This document shows positions 1 to 7,896 of a stretch of 64,000 nucleotides of DNA, in pieces. The DNA lies in NCBI GenBank assembly GCA_043421945.1, contig JBHOGO010000010.1, forward strand, positions 1-64,000, written 5' to 3'. Each line of letters opens with the position of its first letter. Within the stretch, counting starts at the first letter, position 1. The position numbers and the translations under genes are program-made. Under the pieces are notes generated by a model, which searched no databases, had not been told where the DNA came from, and was given only the letters and a program-made list of their open reading frames with translations. This DNA comes from Thaumasiovibrio sp043421945. GTDB lineage: Bacteria; Pseudomonadota; Gammaproteobacteria; Enterobacterales; Vibrionaceae.

Positions 1-81
1 ATCACGAACCCGTCCGTCACGAGTAGCGCCGTGTAAGACTTTTAGTTCCTGCTTTTGCTGGTTGGTTAGAGTCATTTTCAT
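1..81 (-). mobile_element. IS630-family transposase, N-terminal fragment at window edge
   Basis: Reading the minus strand from an ATG at 79-81 gives 27 codons, open to the window edge, starting MKMTLTNQQKQELK and ending in DGRVRD. This matches the start of IS630-family transposases, where a Q-rich opening is followed by a 'RDGRxRDRIKAVLL' helix-turn-helix region. An alternative start is the second ATG at 73-75. Only the beginning is inside the window, so whether the element is intact is unknown. Family assignment rests on a short stretch. Confidence 0.6.
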
Positions 82-414
82 GGCTGATAGCATGATCTTC
101 TCGTCGCAAAAAATCAAGCCCCTTCAATGATCACAGGTATATTGTAGTCATTTCTTGTTCCAAGCCTTCATTCAGAATAGGCAAAAGCCATCATTAATGC
201 ATTGCTGCGCTGACTAAGCCTACTGTAATACGGGCTCAGCGACTAAAAGCAGTCATTGCGAGCAGTAATAGCTAACTCATTGAAAAAATAGAATAGTGTT
301 TTTTAGTGAGGAAGTATTGTGCAAAGATATGTAAATTAACAGATAAATAGCTATTGGTGATATCTCTAGTGGTATCATGCGCACAATTTCGTCTAAAACT
401 GTAGGTCCTGTTAA
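82..414. other. Intergenic region between transposase and outer-membrane gene
   Basis: About 330 bases without a convincing gene. It must contain the left end of the IS630-type element and the promoter of the barrel gene at 415. I see no clear inverted repeat or strong -35/-10 pair. Confidence 0.5.
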
Positions 415-981
415 GTGAAAAAAGTTGTCTGTATTAGCTTGTCTTTCATTATCTGCTCTTCGGCTTATGCTGCACCACGTCGCGGCTTAGGCCCGAAACG
501 AGGTTTCGTTGGAATGGGTAATAATTACTTCTCAATGGGGGGGACATCACTTGATCTTGGCAATAGTATTGATGCCGAGGGTGTCGTTTTTGGCTTAGGG
601 AGTCAATTAGGGCGTAGCATCGGCTTTACGTCTGAATTATCCATTTTTGATATTCGTGACCGCGGTTATTGGAATAGCTCAGACATTAGTGCTGATGGTG
701 GCGGATACTCTTTCAGCGTGGGTCCTGAATTTTATCTTGCGCCAAATATGTCTATCTATGCAACAGCAGGTGTGTTGCATTACTCCTACTCATATACTAC
801 CAGTGATAGTGAAGGAAAATTACATGATTCAACGGCGACATTTGGTACAGGTGTACGTTTTGCCCTTGGTCGTGCGCTTTCCTTACAACTCGGTTATAAG
901 TCCTTTATGACGGATGGCTTAACAACACCTTGTGATACTAGAGGCTATGGTTATACAGCAAGCCTTGGTTTCCGTTTCTAA
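415..981 (+). CDS. Small outer-membrane beta-barrel protein
   Basis: A 188-residue exported protein with a signal peptide of about 19 residues ending SSAYA, then a glycine- and aromatic-rich sequence with alternating strands and a C-terminal Phe (ASLGFRF), the usual sign of an outer-membrane barrel recognised by BAM. It fits the 8-stranded OmpX/Opa-like barrel group (OMP_b-brl). The start is a GTG preceded by a weak TAGGT. A stem at 1062-1089 lies downstream, and a second, bidirectional hairpin follows at 1152-1180. It stands alone between a transposase fragment and a convergent operon. Specific function is unknown; adhesion or serum/phage interaction are typical of the family but not shown here. 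Confidence 0.7.
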   Translation: MKKVVCISLSFIICSSAYAAPRRGLGPKRGFVGMGNNYFSMGGTSLDLGNSIDAEGVVFGLGSQLGRSIGFTSELSIFDIRDRGYWNSSDISADGGGYSFSVGPEFYLAPNMSIYATAGVLHYSYSYTTSDSEGKLHDSTATFGTGVRFALGRALSLQLGYKSFMTDGLTTPCDTRGYGYTASLGFRF

Positions 982-1061
982 TTGTCTCAGGAGTAAAATT
1001 AACGGCTAATGGACTAAATGTGCTTTCTTTTTAATGTACTTATTAAGCTTTAAAAGGGCTC

Positions 1062-1089
1062 AAAATACGCTGTATACAAGCCGTATTTT
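1062..1089 (+). terminator. Probable terminator of the barrel gene
   Basis: AAAATACG (1062-1069) pairs with CGTATTTT (1082-1089) across a 12-nt loop, followed by an A/T-rich stretch. Confidence 0.45.
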
Positions 1090-1151
1090 AATTCATTGTC
1101 GATTTACCGAAAGTCATAAAAATGGAAATAGGTATGCCTGTAAGGATGAAT

Positions 1152-1180
1152 AAAAACAGCGACCATATGCCGCTGTTTTT
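1152..1180. terminator. Bidirectional terminator
   Basis: AAAAACAGCG (1152-1161) and CGCTGTTTTT (1171-1180) form a 10-bp stem with a 9-nt loop. The T run on both strands suits the end of both the barrel gene and the convergent minus-strand operon. Confidence 0.75.
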
Positions 1181-1238
1181 AGTCTCATTAATGAAGTAAG
1201 GCTTTGCTTAGCCTTGAGTCACTAACCTATGATGCCAA

Positions 1239-1790
1239 TTAGTGATGTGCGTGTTTTCCGTCGTGATATTGTGCTTGCTGCTCAACGTAAGCTTCATATC
1301 GACCTCTTAACGTCACGGTGATCCAACCATAGCCTAGGCCTATCGCACAATAGATCAGCTCCGTGACGGTTGCTGTCACATAAGTTGCCCCAGAGACATA
1401 AGACATTACACCAAAAAATGTGCCTGCACCGACAAATAGAGCGGGAACAAAATCAAATGGGGGGACGCGCTCTAGACAAATACACGGTATGACGACGACA
1501 AAAATCGCAATAGGGACAGCAAAAAAAACCAGATTCATGAATGCGCCACCTAGCTCCATAATCGCAACAGAGGCGACAATCCCTGCTATATAGCCGCAGA
1601 GTGTTTTCTTCGCTCCTTCTGGGTTACACCCTGCCATGAAGTACATGGCCCATGCAATAAATGCGATCCAGCCAAATCCTACATTGTTGGCAATAGGCAT
1701 AAAGCCGCTAACGACTTGATCTAATATTTGGATTGTAAAAGCTAAAAAAGCAACAATCACAGGTATGACAATAAATTGATTAAATTTCAT
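1239..1790 (-). CDS. DUF1097 inner-membrane protein (YcdZ-like)
   Basis: A 183-residue very hydrophobic protein with about five membrane segments, resembling the DUF1097 family (E. coli YcdZ), whose function is not established. I place the start at the ATG at 1790 because AAGGAA sits 7-8 bases upstream; the longer reading frame to 1817 would overlap the aldolase gene and lacks a clear ribosome site. The short His-rich tail (DGKHAHH) is unusual. It is the last gene of a minus-strand operon with an LsrF-like aldolase, DhaL, DhaK and a VOC protein, so it could be the uptake route for the operon's substrate, but this is inference from position. Confidence 0.75.
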   Translation of the reverse strand: MKFNQFIVIPVIVAFLAFTIQILDQVVSGFMPIANNVGFGWIAFIAWAMYFMAGCNPEGAKKTLCGYIAGIVASVAIMELGGAFMNLVFFAVPIAIFVVVIPCICLERVPPFDFVPALFVGAGTFFGVMSYVSGATYVTATVTELIYCAIGLGYGWITVTLRGRYEAYVEQQAQYHDGKHAHH

Positions 1791-1801
1791 TATTCTATTC
1801 C

Positions 1802-2686
1802 TTAAGTTCGTGAGCACTTTTCGGTTTCATAATAATCAAAGGCTTGCTGTGGAGTCAGGTTGTCATGCACGATGCCACTAATGGCTTTCAGCATGCCGAC
1901 AGGGCTGTCTGACTGGAAGACATTTCGGCCCATATCAACACCAGCAGCGCCAGATTGTATTGCTTTGTATGTCAGTTCTAAAGCATCGAGTTCGGGGAGC
2001 TTTTTGCCACCAGCAACAACAATCGGCACAGGGCAAGCAGCAACCACTTTTTCAAAATCATCGCAGTAATAGGTTTTCACTATGTGGGCGCCAAGTTCTG
2101 CAATAACACGTGTCGCTAACATGAAGTATCGCGTTGTGCGCTCCATCTCTTTACCTACCGCAGTGACACCGAGTGTAGGGATTCCTAACCGCGTCCCTGC
2201 ATCAACGGTATTGACCATGTTCTGTAGGCTTGAGCATTCGCCATTTGCGCCGATAAAGACTTGAATCGCGAGGCATGATGCATTGATTCGGACTGCATCG
2301 TCCATATCAACACCGATGACTTCATGGCTCATATCATCTTTTAATACGGTGCTACCCGCACTGGCACGCAAGATAACGGGCTTGTTATGTGAGGGTTGGA
2401 TACAACTTCTCAGTGCACCGCGCGTTGCCATTAAGGCATCAGCATAGGGGGCCAGTGGTTCAATGGCTAAATCCAATCTCTCGAGTCCGGCTGTTGCCCC
2501 CATGATGTAGCCATGGTCAAAGGCGAGCATGACTGTTTTTCCTGTGGCAGGCCTAAATATTCGGCTTAAGCGATCTTTCATCCCCCAATCAATATGATCC
2601 ATGCCTTTCACATGAAATGCCTGATTGGTTTGGGGTGTGTCTAAACCATAATTTTTAGCGAATATCATTCCATCTTTATCAGCCAT
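1802..2686 (-). CDS. LsrF-like class I aldolase / thiolase
   Basis: A 294-residue protein of the DeoC/FbaB (class I aldolase) superfamily, closest by recognition to LsrF of E. coli, which breaks down the phosphorylated autoinducer-2 product 3-hydroxy-2,4-pentanedione-5-phosphate. The LsrF-type blocks are all visible: WGMKDRLSRIF (34-44), VMLAFDHGY (52-60), the Schiff-base Lys204 in HIVKTYY, VPIVVAGGKK, and GVDMGRNVFQSD near the end. Length is typical (LsrF about 291). It lies 9 bases after dhaL and 11 bases before the DUF1097 start, so it is co-transcribed. No Lsr transporter, LsrK, LsrG or LsrR is present, so AI-2 as substrate is only one option; a DHAP-type aldolase on a DhaKL product is another. 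Confidence 0.85.
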   Translation of the reverse strand: MADKDGMIFAKNYGLDTPQTNQAFHVKGMDHIDWGMKDRLSRIFRPATGKTVMLAFDHGYIMGATAGLERLDLAIEPLAPYADALMATRGALRSCIQPSHNKPVILRASAGSTVLKDDMSHEVIGVDMDDAVRINASCLAIQVFIGANGECSSLQNMVNTVDAGTRLGIPTLGVTAVGKEMERTTRYFMLATRVIAELGAHIVKTYYCDDFEKVVAACPVPIVVAGGKKLPELDALELTYKAIQSGAAGVDMGRNVFQSDSPVGMLKAISGIVHDNLTPQQAFDYYETEKCSRT

Positions 2687-2695
2687 AGTAACCTC

Positions 2696-3334
2696 CTAGT
2701 CTTGGTGTTGTTTTAAATATTCTGCGAAGGACGTGAATAATAGTGACATGCTGGCTGCACCGGGATCGATAAAGCCAACGGCACTTTCTCCCATGTTTTT
2801 TGCCCTTCCTCGTGTAGGCACCATGGATTTTGTTGCATCTCTCCCTTCACACGCTGCAATGGCTGCCAGCTCAAACATAACGGGAATTGATGCGCCTTCT
2901 ATCGCCTGCAATTCAAGGGATTGGATGGCTGGAATCAGTGCATCAAGCATGGTTTTATCGCCTTGATGTGCCCCACTGAACTTCGCCATACGATCTAATC
3001 CACAGCGAAATGCATTGGCGACTTGAGAGGGAGCTAAGGTTGGCTCGGTGAGCCCTGCTGCAATGCCAATGAATAGATTGCCAATCAGCATGCCAGCAGA
3101 GCCTCCGTCCTCACCCATAATCGCCCAGCCAAGCTCATCAGTGTGGGTTTGCCACTCTTTCTTATCGAGCGCCATTGATCTTTCAATACAACGGCAAACA
3201 CGCAACATGGTTGTACCGTGGTCACCATCACCGGTATAACCATCAAGTTCATTCAAGTAGGGGACTTGTTCTAGAATGTTATTGGCAGCATGGCTAAACA
3301 TGCCAAATAACAGGGATTGATTAAATAGGGGCAT
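2696..3334 (-). CDS. dhaL: Dihydroxyacetone kinase-type ADP-binding subunit DhaL
   Basis: A 212-residue all-helical nucleotide-binding subunit of the dihydroxyacetone kinase family. The Mg-ADP ligands are present in GDGDHG: Asp31, Asp36 and Asp38 line up with Asp30/35/37 of E. coli DhaL. A second signature GGSAGMLIG and a C-terminal DPGAASM block complete the fold. In PTS-dependent kinases DhaL holds ADP, which is rephosphorylated by DhaM; no dhaM is in this window. A 12-bp hairpin separates it from dhaK upstream. It probably forms a complex with the DhaK encoded next to it and phosphorylates a small ketose-like substrate in the cytoplasm. Confidence 0.88.
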   Translation of the reverse strand: MPLFNQSLLFGMFSHAANNILEQVPYLNELDGYTGDGDHGTTMLRVCRCIERSMALDKKEWQTHTDELGWAIMGEDGGSAGMLIGNLFIGIAAGLTEPTLAPSQVANAFRCGLDRMAKFSGAHQGDKTMLDALIPAIQSLELQAIEGASIPVMFELAAIAACEGRDATKSMVPTRGRAKNMGESAVGFIDPGAASMSLLFTSFAEYLKQHQD

Positions 3335-3420
3335 TATTTATCTCCTAAATGTCGGCAAAGTGAAGCCATGAGCCCACGACAATATCGAGGGCAACCTTCA
3401 GCTTGTTTATTCTGGGTAGT

Positions 3421-3451
3421 GGATCTTGCTGGTGGGTGCCCAGCAAGATCC
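3421..3451 (-). other. Perfect 12-bp hairpin between dhaK and dhaL
   Basis: GGATCTTGCTGG (3421-3432) and CCAGCAAGATCC (3440-3451) enclose a 7-nt loop, starting a few bases after the dhaK stop. No T run follows on the minus strand, so it is more likely an mRNA-processing or stability element, or a partial attenuator, than a full terminator. Confidence 0.7.
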
Positions 3452-3457
3452 AAAGTT

Positions 3458-4453
3458 TTACTGCTGTGTCCAGTATGGGGTGCTACAGGCTTTATCCCAG
3501 TACTCTAGTGTTTCTGCATCAAATTTACCGATGCACATTTGGAAACCTGCCATCTCTTGAACCGTGAGGATCTCTTCTACTTTTGAGCGTGCGATTGTCA
3601 CTTCTTTCTCTTTTAGGTTGAGGTGACAGGCACGAGCAACGATTAGCATTTCCATTAATGTTGTTGCACCAGAGCCATTGATCATCAGCATGACGTCATC
3701 GCCAGCTTGCATATCTAAGGCTTCACAGAGCTGAGACAACATGATATTTGCTGTGTCGTCAGCAGTTTGAATTTTCATTCGGCCACCACCGCCTTCGCCG
3801 TGTTGCCCCATGCCAATTTCCATTTCATCATCAGCGAGATCGCCTATCGCCATACCTGATTGGGGGTGTGTTGCATTACTCATCGCCACGGCAAGTGTCG
3901 CCATGTTTTGATTGAATTTATTCGCAATGCGGTATACATCCTCCAGAGGAAGTCCCGCCTCTGCGGCTGCACCGGCTATTTTGTAGACAGGAATACACCC
4001 CGCTAAACCGCGGCGGTCTTTGGCCTCGGAATGTACTCCCGCACTAATGTCTTCATGGGTTAATAGCATTTTTACGTTGATGCCTTCACGTTCTGCCATC
4101 TCCATGGCCATGTTGGCAGCCATGACGTCGCCTTCATGATTGAGTACGACTAAAAGTACGCCTGCTGGACAATCTGCCATTTTCAATGCATTAAATACTT
4201 TGGGTGCACCCGGAGCGGCAAATACATCACCGACAACGGAATAGTCGATCATGCCTTCGCCAACATAGCCGCTAATTGCTGGCTCGTGCCCAGCGCCACC
4301 CAAGGTCACAATGGCGACTTTATTCGGGTCTTTGGGTGTGACGCGCGCGACAATTTTTTCAGAGAGGATTTTCACTTTCTGAGGAAAAGACATGGCTAAA
4401 CCTTGCAGAAGTTCAACGGTGATATTTTCGCTGTTATTAATAAATTTTTTCAT
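3458..4453 (-). CDS. dhaK: Dihydroxyacetone kinase-type substrate subunit DhaK
   Basis: A 331-residue substrate-binding subunit of the DhaK family. All three catalytic residues fall at the same numbers as in E. coli DhaK: His56 (GGAGHEP), Asp109 (NHEGDV) and the substrate-linking His218 (GMGQHGE), the last forming a hemiaminal with the ketone in known members. The glycine-rich stretch after His218 (GEGGGGR) and the GGAGH variant of the usual GGGSGHEP loop suggest a divergent subgroup, so the substrate may not be dihydroxyacetone. It follows the VOC gene and precedes dhaL. The pathway context (LsrF-like aldolase, VOC enzyme, membrane protein) differs from the glycerol-linked dha regulon. Confidence 0.88.
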   Translation of the reverse strand: MKKFINNSENITVELLQGLAMSFPQKVKILSEKIVARVTPKDPNKVAIVTLGGAGHEPAISGYVGEGMIDYSVVGDVFAAPGAPKVFNALKMADCPAGVLLVVLNHEGDVMAANMAMEMAEREGINVKMLLTHEDISAGVHSEAKDRRGLAGCIPVYKIAGAAAEAGLPLEDVYRIANKFNQNMATLAVAMSNATHPQSGMAIGDLADDEMEIGMGQHGEGGGGRMKIQTADDTANIMLSQLCEALDMQAGDDVMLMINGSGATTLMEMLIVARACHLNLKEKEVTIARSKVEEILTVQEMAGFQMCIGKFDAETLEYWDKACSTPYWTQQ

Positions 4454-4525
4454 TGTAGGGCCTCTAATTTCACGTATTGTTTTTGGGCTTCTTTGGTTTA
4501 TTTATCTGAATATTCAAAGATATTA

Positions 4526-4840
4526 TTAGATGTATTGCATTAACTCGACAGGTGCTTCGTCTTCCATCACGAAGGCGACTTTTAATGAATCCCCGACATT
4601 AAACGGTTCAAGTAGTACTCTTTTTCCTTCCATTGCGGCTGCGAGGTCATCAACTTCATACGCGACGTGAGCAGTGTTTTTTAGCTCTTCAGGCATCGGA
4701 CTATCTTCAAGAAAACGTAGCCATTCGATTTTGTTCTCACTCTGCGCAAAGTCCGTGGTATACAGGCCTATTTCAGAATTAAAGGTTTCATCAGCATGTT
4801 CGACGGTGGTTGGTATACCGACGTGGTTAAACTTCTTCAT
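4526..4840 (-). CDS. Small VOC-fold (glyoxalase-like) protein
   Basis: A 104-residue single-module vicinal-oxygen-chelate protein. His6, His58 (AHVAYEV) and Glu99 (VELMQY) occupy the places where VOC enzymes bind a divalent metal, so an isomerase, epimerase or lyase acting on a keto or hydroxy-keto compound is plausible. The start is the ATG at 4840, with AAGGAG 6-7 bases upstream; the longer reading frame to 4921 is not supported. It is the first gene of the operon with dhaK, dhaL and the LsrF-like aldolase. In AI-2 breakdown a different isomerase (LsrG) acts before LsrF; this VOC protein could play an equivalent role, which is inference. Confidence 0.75.
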   Translation of the reverse strand: MKKFNHVGIPTTVEHADETFNSEIGLYTTDFAQSENKIEWLRFLEDSPMPEELKNTAHVAYEVDDLAAAMEGKRVLLEPFNVGDSLKVAFVMEDEAPVELMQYI

Positions 4841-4975
4841 CTTTGGCTCCTTAATGGGGTTCTGCGGTAGACAAAACTCAATATAAAGGGCTTTTAAGCG
4901 TAAAAAAGAGAAGGCGGTCACAACAGCGTGCTTGATATAAGCTATTGAAAAGTAAAGTTTATTTATCCAGGGTAA

Positions 4976-5123
4976 AGCAAGTGCAACAATGGCGTTGATA
5001 AGGCTGAAAAGAGCAAGTGCAACACCGTGAAATACAATTTGCGCGTGTATGACGAATTCTATTCAGCAAGTGCAACACACTTATAGTGAGGAGGGATATT
5101 TGATTCTGAGAGCAAGTGCAACA
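4976..5123. repeat. Four direct copies of AGCAAGTGCAACA
   Basis: Identical 13-mers lie at 4976-4988, 5012-5024, 5065-5077 and 5111-5123, all in the same direction and spaced 36, 53 and 46 bases apart. They lie immediately 3' of the orphan IS30-type helix-turn-helix gene and upstream of the VOC-dhaKL operon. The short minus-strand frame across them (Cys-Cys-Thr-Cys repeats) is a by-product. They could be binding sites for the neighbouring protein or fused ends of lost insertion sequences. Confidence 0.85.
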
Positions 5124-5136
5124 CGTGATCATCGTC

Positions 5137-5505
5137 TCATTGTGGAACATTATTTGAGGTTAAGAAGGCGTCGATAAGAGTATCTAGCTGTTTGATGGAA
5201 AGTTCGGGGTTGTGGTGCAAAATAAACTCATGGCATTGTTCTCGCTTCCAACCTAAATGTAAGAGTTCCTTTAAAAGGTCTTCGTATTGTCGCTCAACAA
5301 TTTGTTGATGAAAGCGCTTTCGATAGATAGCCATACGTTGTGCAAGTTGTGGCTCGTAGCCATAAGGACCTGAATTACGATTAAGTTCTCTACTGATCGT
5401 TGAACGATGTACGTTAAGCATTTGCGCAATGGTGGACTGAGATTTCCCTTCTTTACGTAATGCCCATATCTGTAAACGCTTATCTTCGGTCAATTGGCTG
5501 TACAC
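5137..5505 (-). CDS. Orphan IS30-type helix-turn-helix protein
   Basis: A 122-residue protein whose first 50 residues match the N-terminal DNA-binding domain of IS30-family transposases (SQLTEDKRLQIWALRKEG ... TIAQML ... RSTISREL.RN). The DDE catalytic domain that normally follows (total length over 300) is absent; after residue 60 there is only a helical tail. I favour the GTG at 5505, with AGGAG 8 bases upstream, over the GTG at 5514, which overlaps that ribosome site. It may be a decayed transposase or a domesticated regulator; the four 13-bp repeats directly beyond its stop make the second worth testing. The neighbours on both sides are metabolic operons. Confidence 0.65.
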   Translation of the reverse strand: MYSQLTEDKRLQIWALRKEGKSQSTIAQMLNVHRSTISRELNRNSGPYGYEPQLAQRMAIYRKRFHQQIVERQYEDLLKELLHLGWKREQCHEFILHHNPELSIKQLDTLIDAFLTSNNVPQ

Positions 5506-5716
5506 GCGCTGCACTCCTGATTTACTTCGATGAGGTTGATCAAGTATGCAATAGGTGAGGGTATTGTTCTGTGAAGTGAAAAACAGAGGGAGGATATTAG
5601 TTTGATCTGTTCCACGAATACTGAAAAGGTTTTGTTCATGAGGAATGAGAAGGCTGTCTTATCAAGACATTGCGCCAGCTGAATCTTTTATTTGATGATG
5701 GTATTAATCTATCAAG

Positions 5717-5745
5717 CGAGCCAGCTGCTTAAGAGAGCTGGCTCG
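5717..5745 (-). terminator. Hairpin downstream of proX
   Basis: CGAGCCAGCT (5717-5726) and AGCTGGCTCG (5736-5745) make a 10-bp GC-rich stem with a 9-nt loop, 47 bases past the proX stop. There is no strong T run, so termination would be weak or factor-assisted. Confidence 0.55.
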
Positions 5746-5791
5746 AATTTAATCAATCAACATTATCATCATTGTTCAAGTATTGGATGAT

Positions 5792-6799
5792 TTAGAGGGC
5801 AGCTTTTTTCGCTTCTGTAATCCATGAATCAAACAGTGCTTGGTTAGCGTTAATCCATCCATTGACATGTGATTCGATATTGGCAGTACTGTTCTTACCT
5901 TGGCTCATCATCATGTTCTGAGCACTGACATCGTTAATGCTCACTTTGATGATCTCGAAGAGTTTTGCCGCTGCTGGATTGGCTTCTGCGAACGCCTTGT
6001 TAGCGACGATGCGCATCGAATTCATTTCAAAGCCATAGTTTTTTCCGTTAGAGAGTGTCGTGTCGACATTTTTTCGCTCTCCGGGCAGGGCAGAGAATGG
6101 AACCTCTAACCAGACGACATCTTTATTTGGTACGAGAACACCACTGACCCAATAAGGCGTCCATGTATAGTAAACGATCGGTTCTCCTTTCTTATAGCGA
6201 GAGATGGTGTCTGCGATGATCGCAGCATAGTTACCTTGGTTATGCTCGACAGTATCGCGTAGGCCATAGGCAGAGAGCTGCTCCTCAATCACCATTTCAC
6301 AGCCCCAGCCAGGGTTGCAACCAGTCAAGTCAGCTTTACCATCGCCATCGGCATCAAATAATTGAGCAATTCTGGGGTCTTTCAGTTGGCTAATATTGGT
6401 AATACCGTATTGCTCAGCTGTTTTTTTATCCATGAGGTAGCCCTGTGCGGCACCACTGATAAAATGCCCCTTAAGGAAGAATTTGTCATCCCCACCCGCC
6501 ATGGTGTATTTATCGGCATGAAGTGGGAACCAACCTACGGCCAAGAATGTCGCATCCCCTTGTGCTATTGAGGTATAGCCAACGTTGTAATCCACCTCCT
6601 TTGTGGGTTGTACGTCATAACCTAGCGCTTCTAAAGCACGATTAACAATCAACGTTTGGAATGTCTCTTCGGCAACGGATGACTGAAGCGGTTGAACAGA
6701 AACTCCTTCTCCTGGGAGTGTTTCTGCCCAAGCATGACTAGACATCATCAATGCGGAGATGGCAGATACCGTGAGCGTTTTCTTCCATGAGCGATTCAT
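5792..6799 (-). CDS. proX: Glycine betaine/proline ABC importer, periplasmic binding protein ProX
   Basis: A 335-residue periplasmic receptor with a signal peptide (cut after SHAWA) and the full ProX sequence pattern: VDYNVGYTS, AVGWFPLH, GCNPGWGCE and YYTWTPYWVSG. The tryptophans in these blocks correspond to those that form the aromatic cage for the trimethylammonium group of glycine betaine in E. coli ProX. Its ATG overlaps the proW stop by four bases (ATGA), so proVWX is one transcript. It captures glycine betaine or proline betaine for import under osmotic stress. Confidence 0.96.
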   Translation of the reverse strand: MNRSWKKTLTVSAISALMMSSHAWAETLPGEGVSVQPLQSSVAEETFQTLIVNRALEALGYDVQPTKEVDYNVGYTSIAQGDATFLAVGWFPLHADKYTMAGGDDKFFLKGHFISGAAQGYLMDKKTAEQYGITNISQLKDPRIAQLFDADGDGKADLTGCNPGWGCEMVIEEQLSAYGLRDTVEHNQGNYAAIIADTISRYKKGEPIVYYTWTPYWVSGVLVPNKDVVWLEVPFSALPGERKNVDTTLSNGKNYGFEMNSMRIVANKAFAEANPAAAKLFEIIKVSINDVSAQNMMMSQGKNSTANIESHVNGWINANQALFDSWITEAKKAAL

Positions 6800-7893
6800 T
6801 TTGACTTCTCCTTTAAGGCTAATTGAGGTTGCTTCTTTTGTTTAAGAGCGTTGCACAAGATAGAGACGGGCCCAACTTGATACCAACGAACTTTTGTATT
6901 GCCCGCATTGGTGCCGAGCTCTTGTGTTATGCGGTCAAGTAAGATGGCAAGAATAACGATACCGAGTCCACCCACAGAGGCTAACCCCATATCTAAACGA
7001 CCGATCCCTCTTAATACCATTTGCCCTAAACCACCAACGGCAATCATCGATGCAATGACAACCATCGATAGTGACAGCATGAGTGTTTGGTTGACGCCGG
7101 CCATAATGGTCGGAAGCGCTAAAGGTAGCTGAATACGGTAAAGCATCTGTTTCTTGCTAGCGCCAAAAGAGTGCCCTGCTTCGATGAGCTCTTCGGGAAC
7201 TTGTTGAATACCCAAAATCGTCAGACGCACAACCGGTGGCAGCGCAAAGATTATCGTAACAACCACTCCTGGCACGTTACCGATACCGAATAGCATGACA
7301 ATAGGCACTAAATAGACAAAGGCGGGGGTTGTTTGCATCGCATCGAGAATGGGCCGTATCAATTTCGCCGCAGTGTGACTTCTCGATAGCCATACGCCCA
7401 TCGGGAGCCCAATTAATAGGCAAAAGAATACCGATGTTAGGACTAAGGAGAGTGTGGTCATCGCTTCTGACCATGCTCCGATCAGACCAACAAAAGTGAG
7501 AGAGACAACAGTGGTAAAGCCGAGCTTCAGGCTAGAGAACTGCCATGCAAATAGAAAGAGGATAACGAGCATAAAAGGCGCTGGTGTCGACACGAGTGCG
7601 GTTTCAAACGTCGTTAAAATAAGGTCGATTGGCACCCTGATCGCCTGAAATAAAGGACGCCCGTTTTCGACTAGCCAATTTAGCCCTGATTCAACCCAAG
7701 TATCGAGTGGAAGTATGGCTTCAGCAAAGGGGTTGAGTGGATCGAATATGGCTTCTTCGGCTGGAGCGGTATTTAACCAATCTGAGCTGCTAGGTTCGTT
7801 ACTGGCTTGACTCCAAGGATCAGTTTGAGCATTTGAAGCTTCAGGGCTTGAAGATGAAGACCATGGATCGTTGTTCGTTTGATCTGAAGACAT
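6796..7893 (-). CDS. proW: Glycine betaine/proline ABC importer, permease ProW
   Basis: A 365-residue membrane subunit with a long Ser/Asn/Asp-rich cytoplasmic N-terminus (about 70 residues, with repeated DPWS motifs), as in enterobacterial ProW, then about seven membrane segments. The EAA loop EAGHSFGASKKQ near residue 250 contacts the ATPase. It starts 3 bases after the proV stop and overlaps proX by 4 bases. It forms the channel of the ProU-type importer in the inner membrane. Confidence 0.95.
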   Translation of the reverse strand: MSSDQTNNDPWSSSSSPEASNAQTDPWSQASNEPSSSDWLNTAPAEEAIFDPLNPFAEAILPLDTWVESGLNWLVENGRPLFQAIRVPIDLILTTFETALVSTPAPFMLVILFLFAWQFSSLKLGFTTVVSLTFVGLIGAWSEAMTTLSLVLTSVFFCLLIGLPMGVWLSRSHTAAKLIRPILDAMQTTPAFVYLVPIVMLFGIGNVPGVVVTIIFALPPVVRLTILGIQQVPEELIEAGHSFGASKKQMLYRIQLPLALPTIMAGVNQTLMLSLSMVVIASMIAVGGLGQMVLRGIGRLDMGLASVGGLGIVILAILLDRITQELGTNAGNTKVRWYQVGPVSILCNALKQKKQPQLALKEKSK

Positions 7894-7896
7894 ACG

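Noticed and set aside
1802..2686. Fructose-bisphosphate aldolase of glycolysis
   Set aside because: Sequence blocks and length match LsrF better than FbaB, and the context is not glycolytic.
4976..5123. CRISPR array
   Set aside because: Repeats are only 13 bases, spacing is uneven and there are no cas genes.
4959..5150. 63-codon minus-strand frame with Cys-Cys-Thr-Cys repeats
   Set aside because: The repeats are only the translation of the 13-bp DNA repeats; no ribosome site and overlap with the orphan helix-turn-helix gene.
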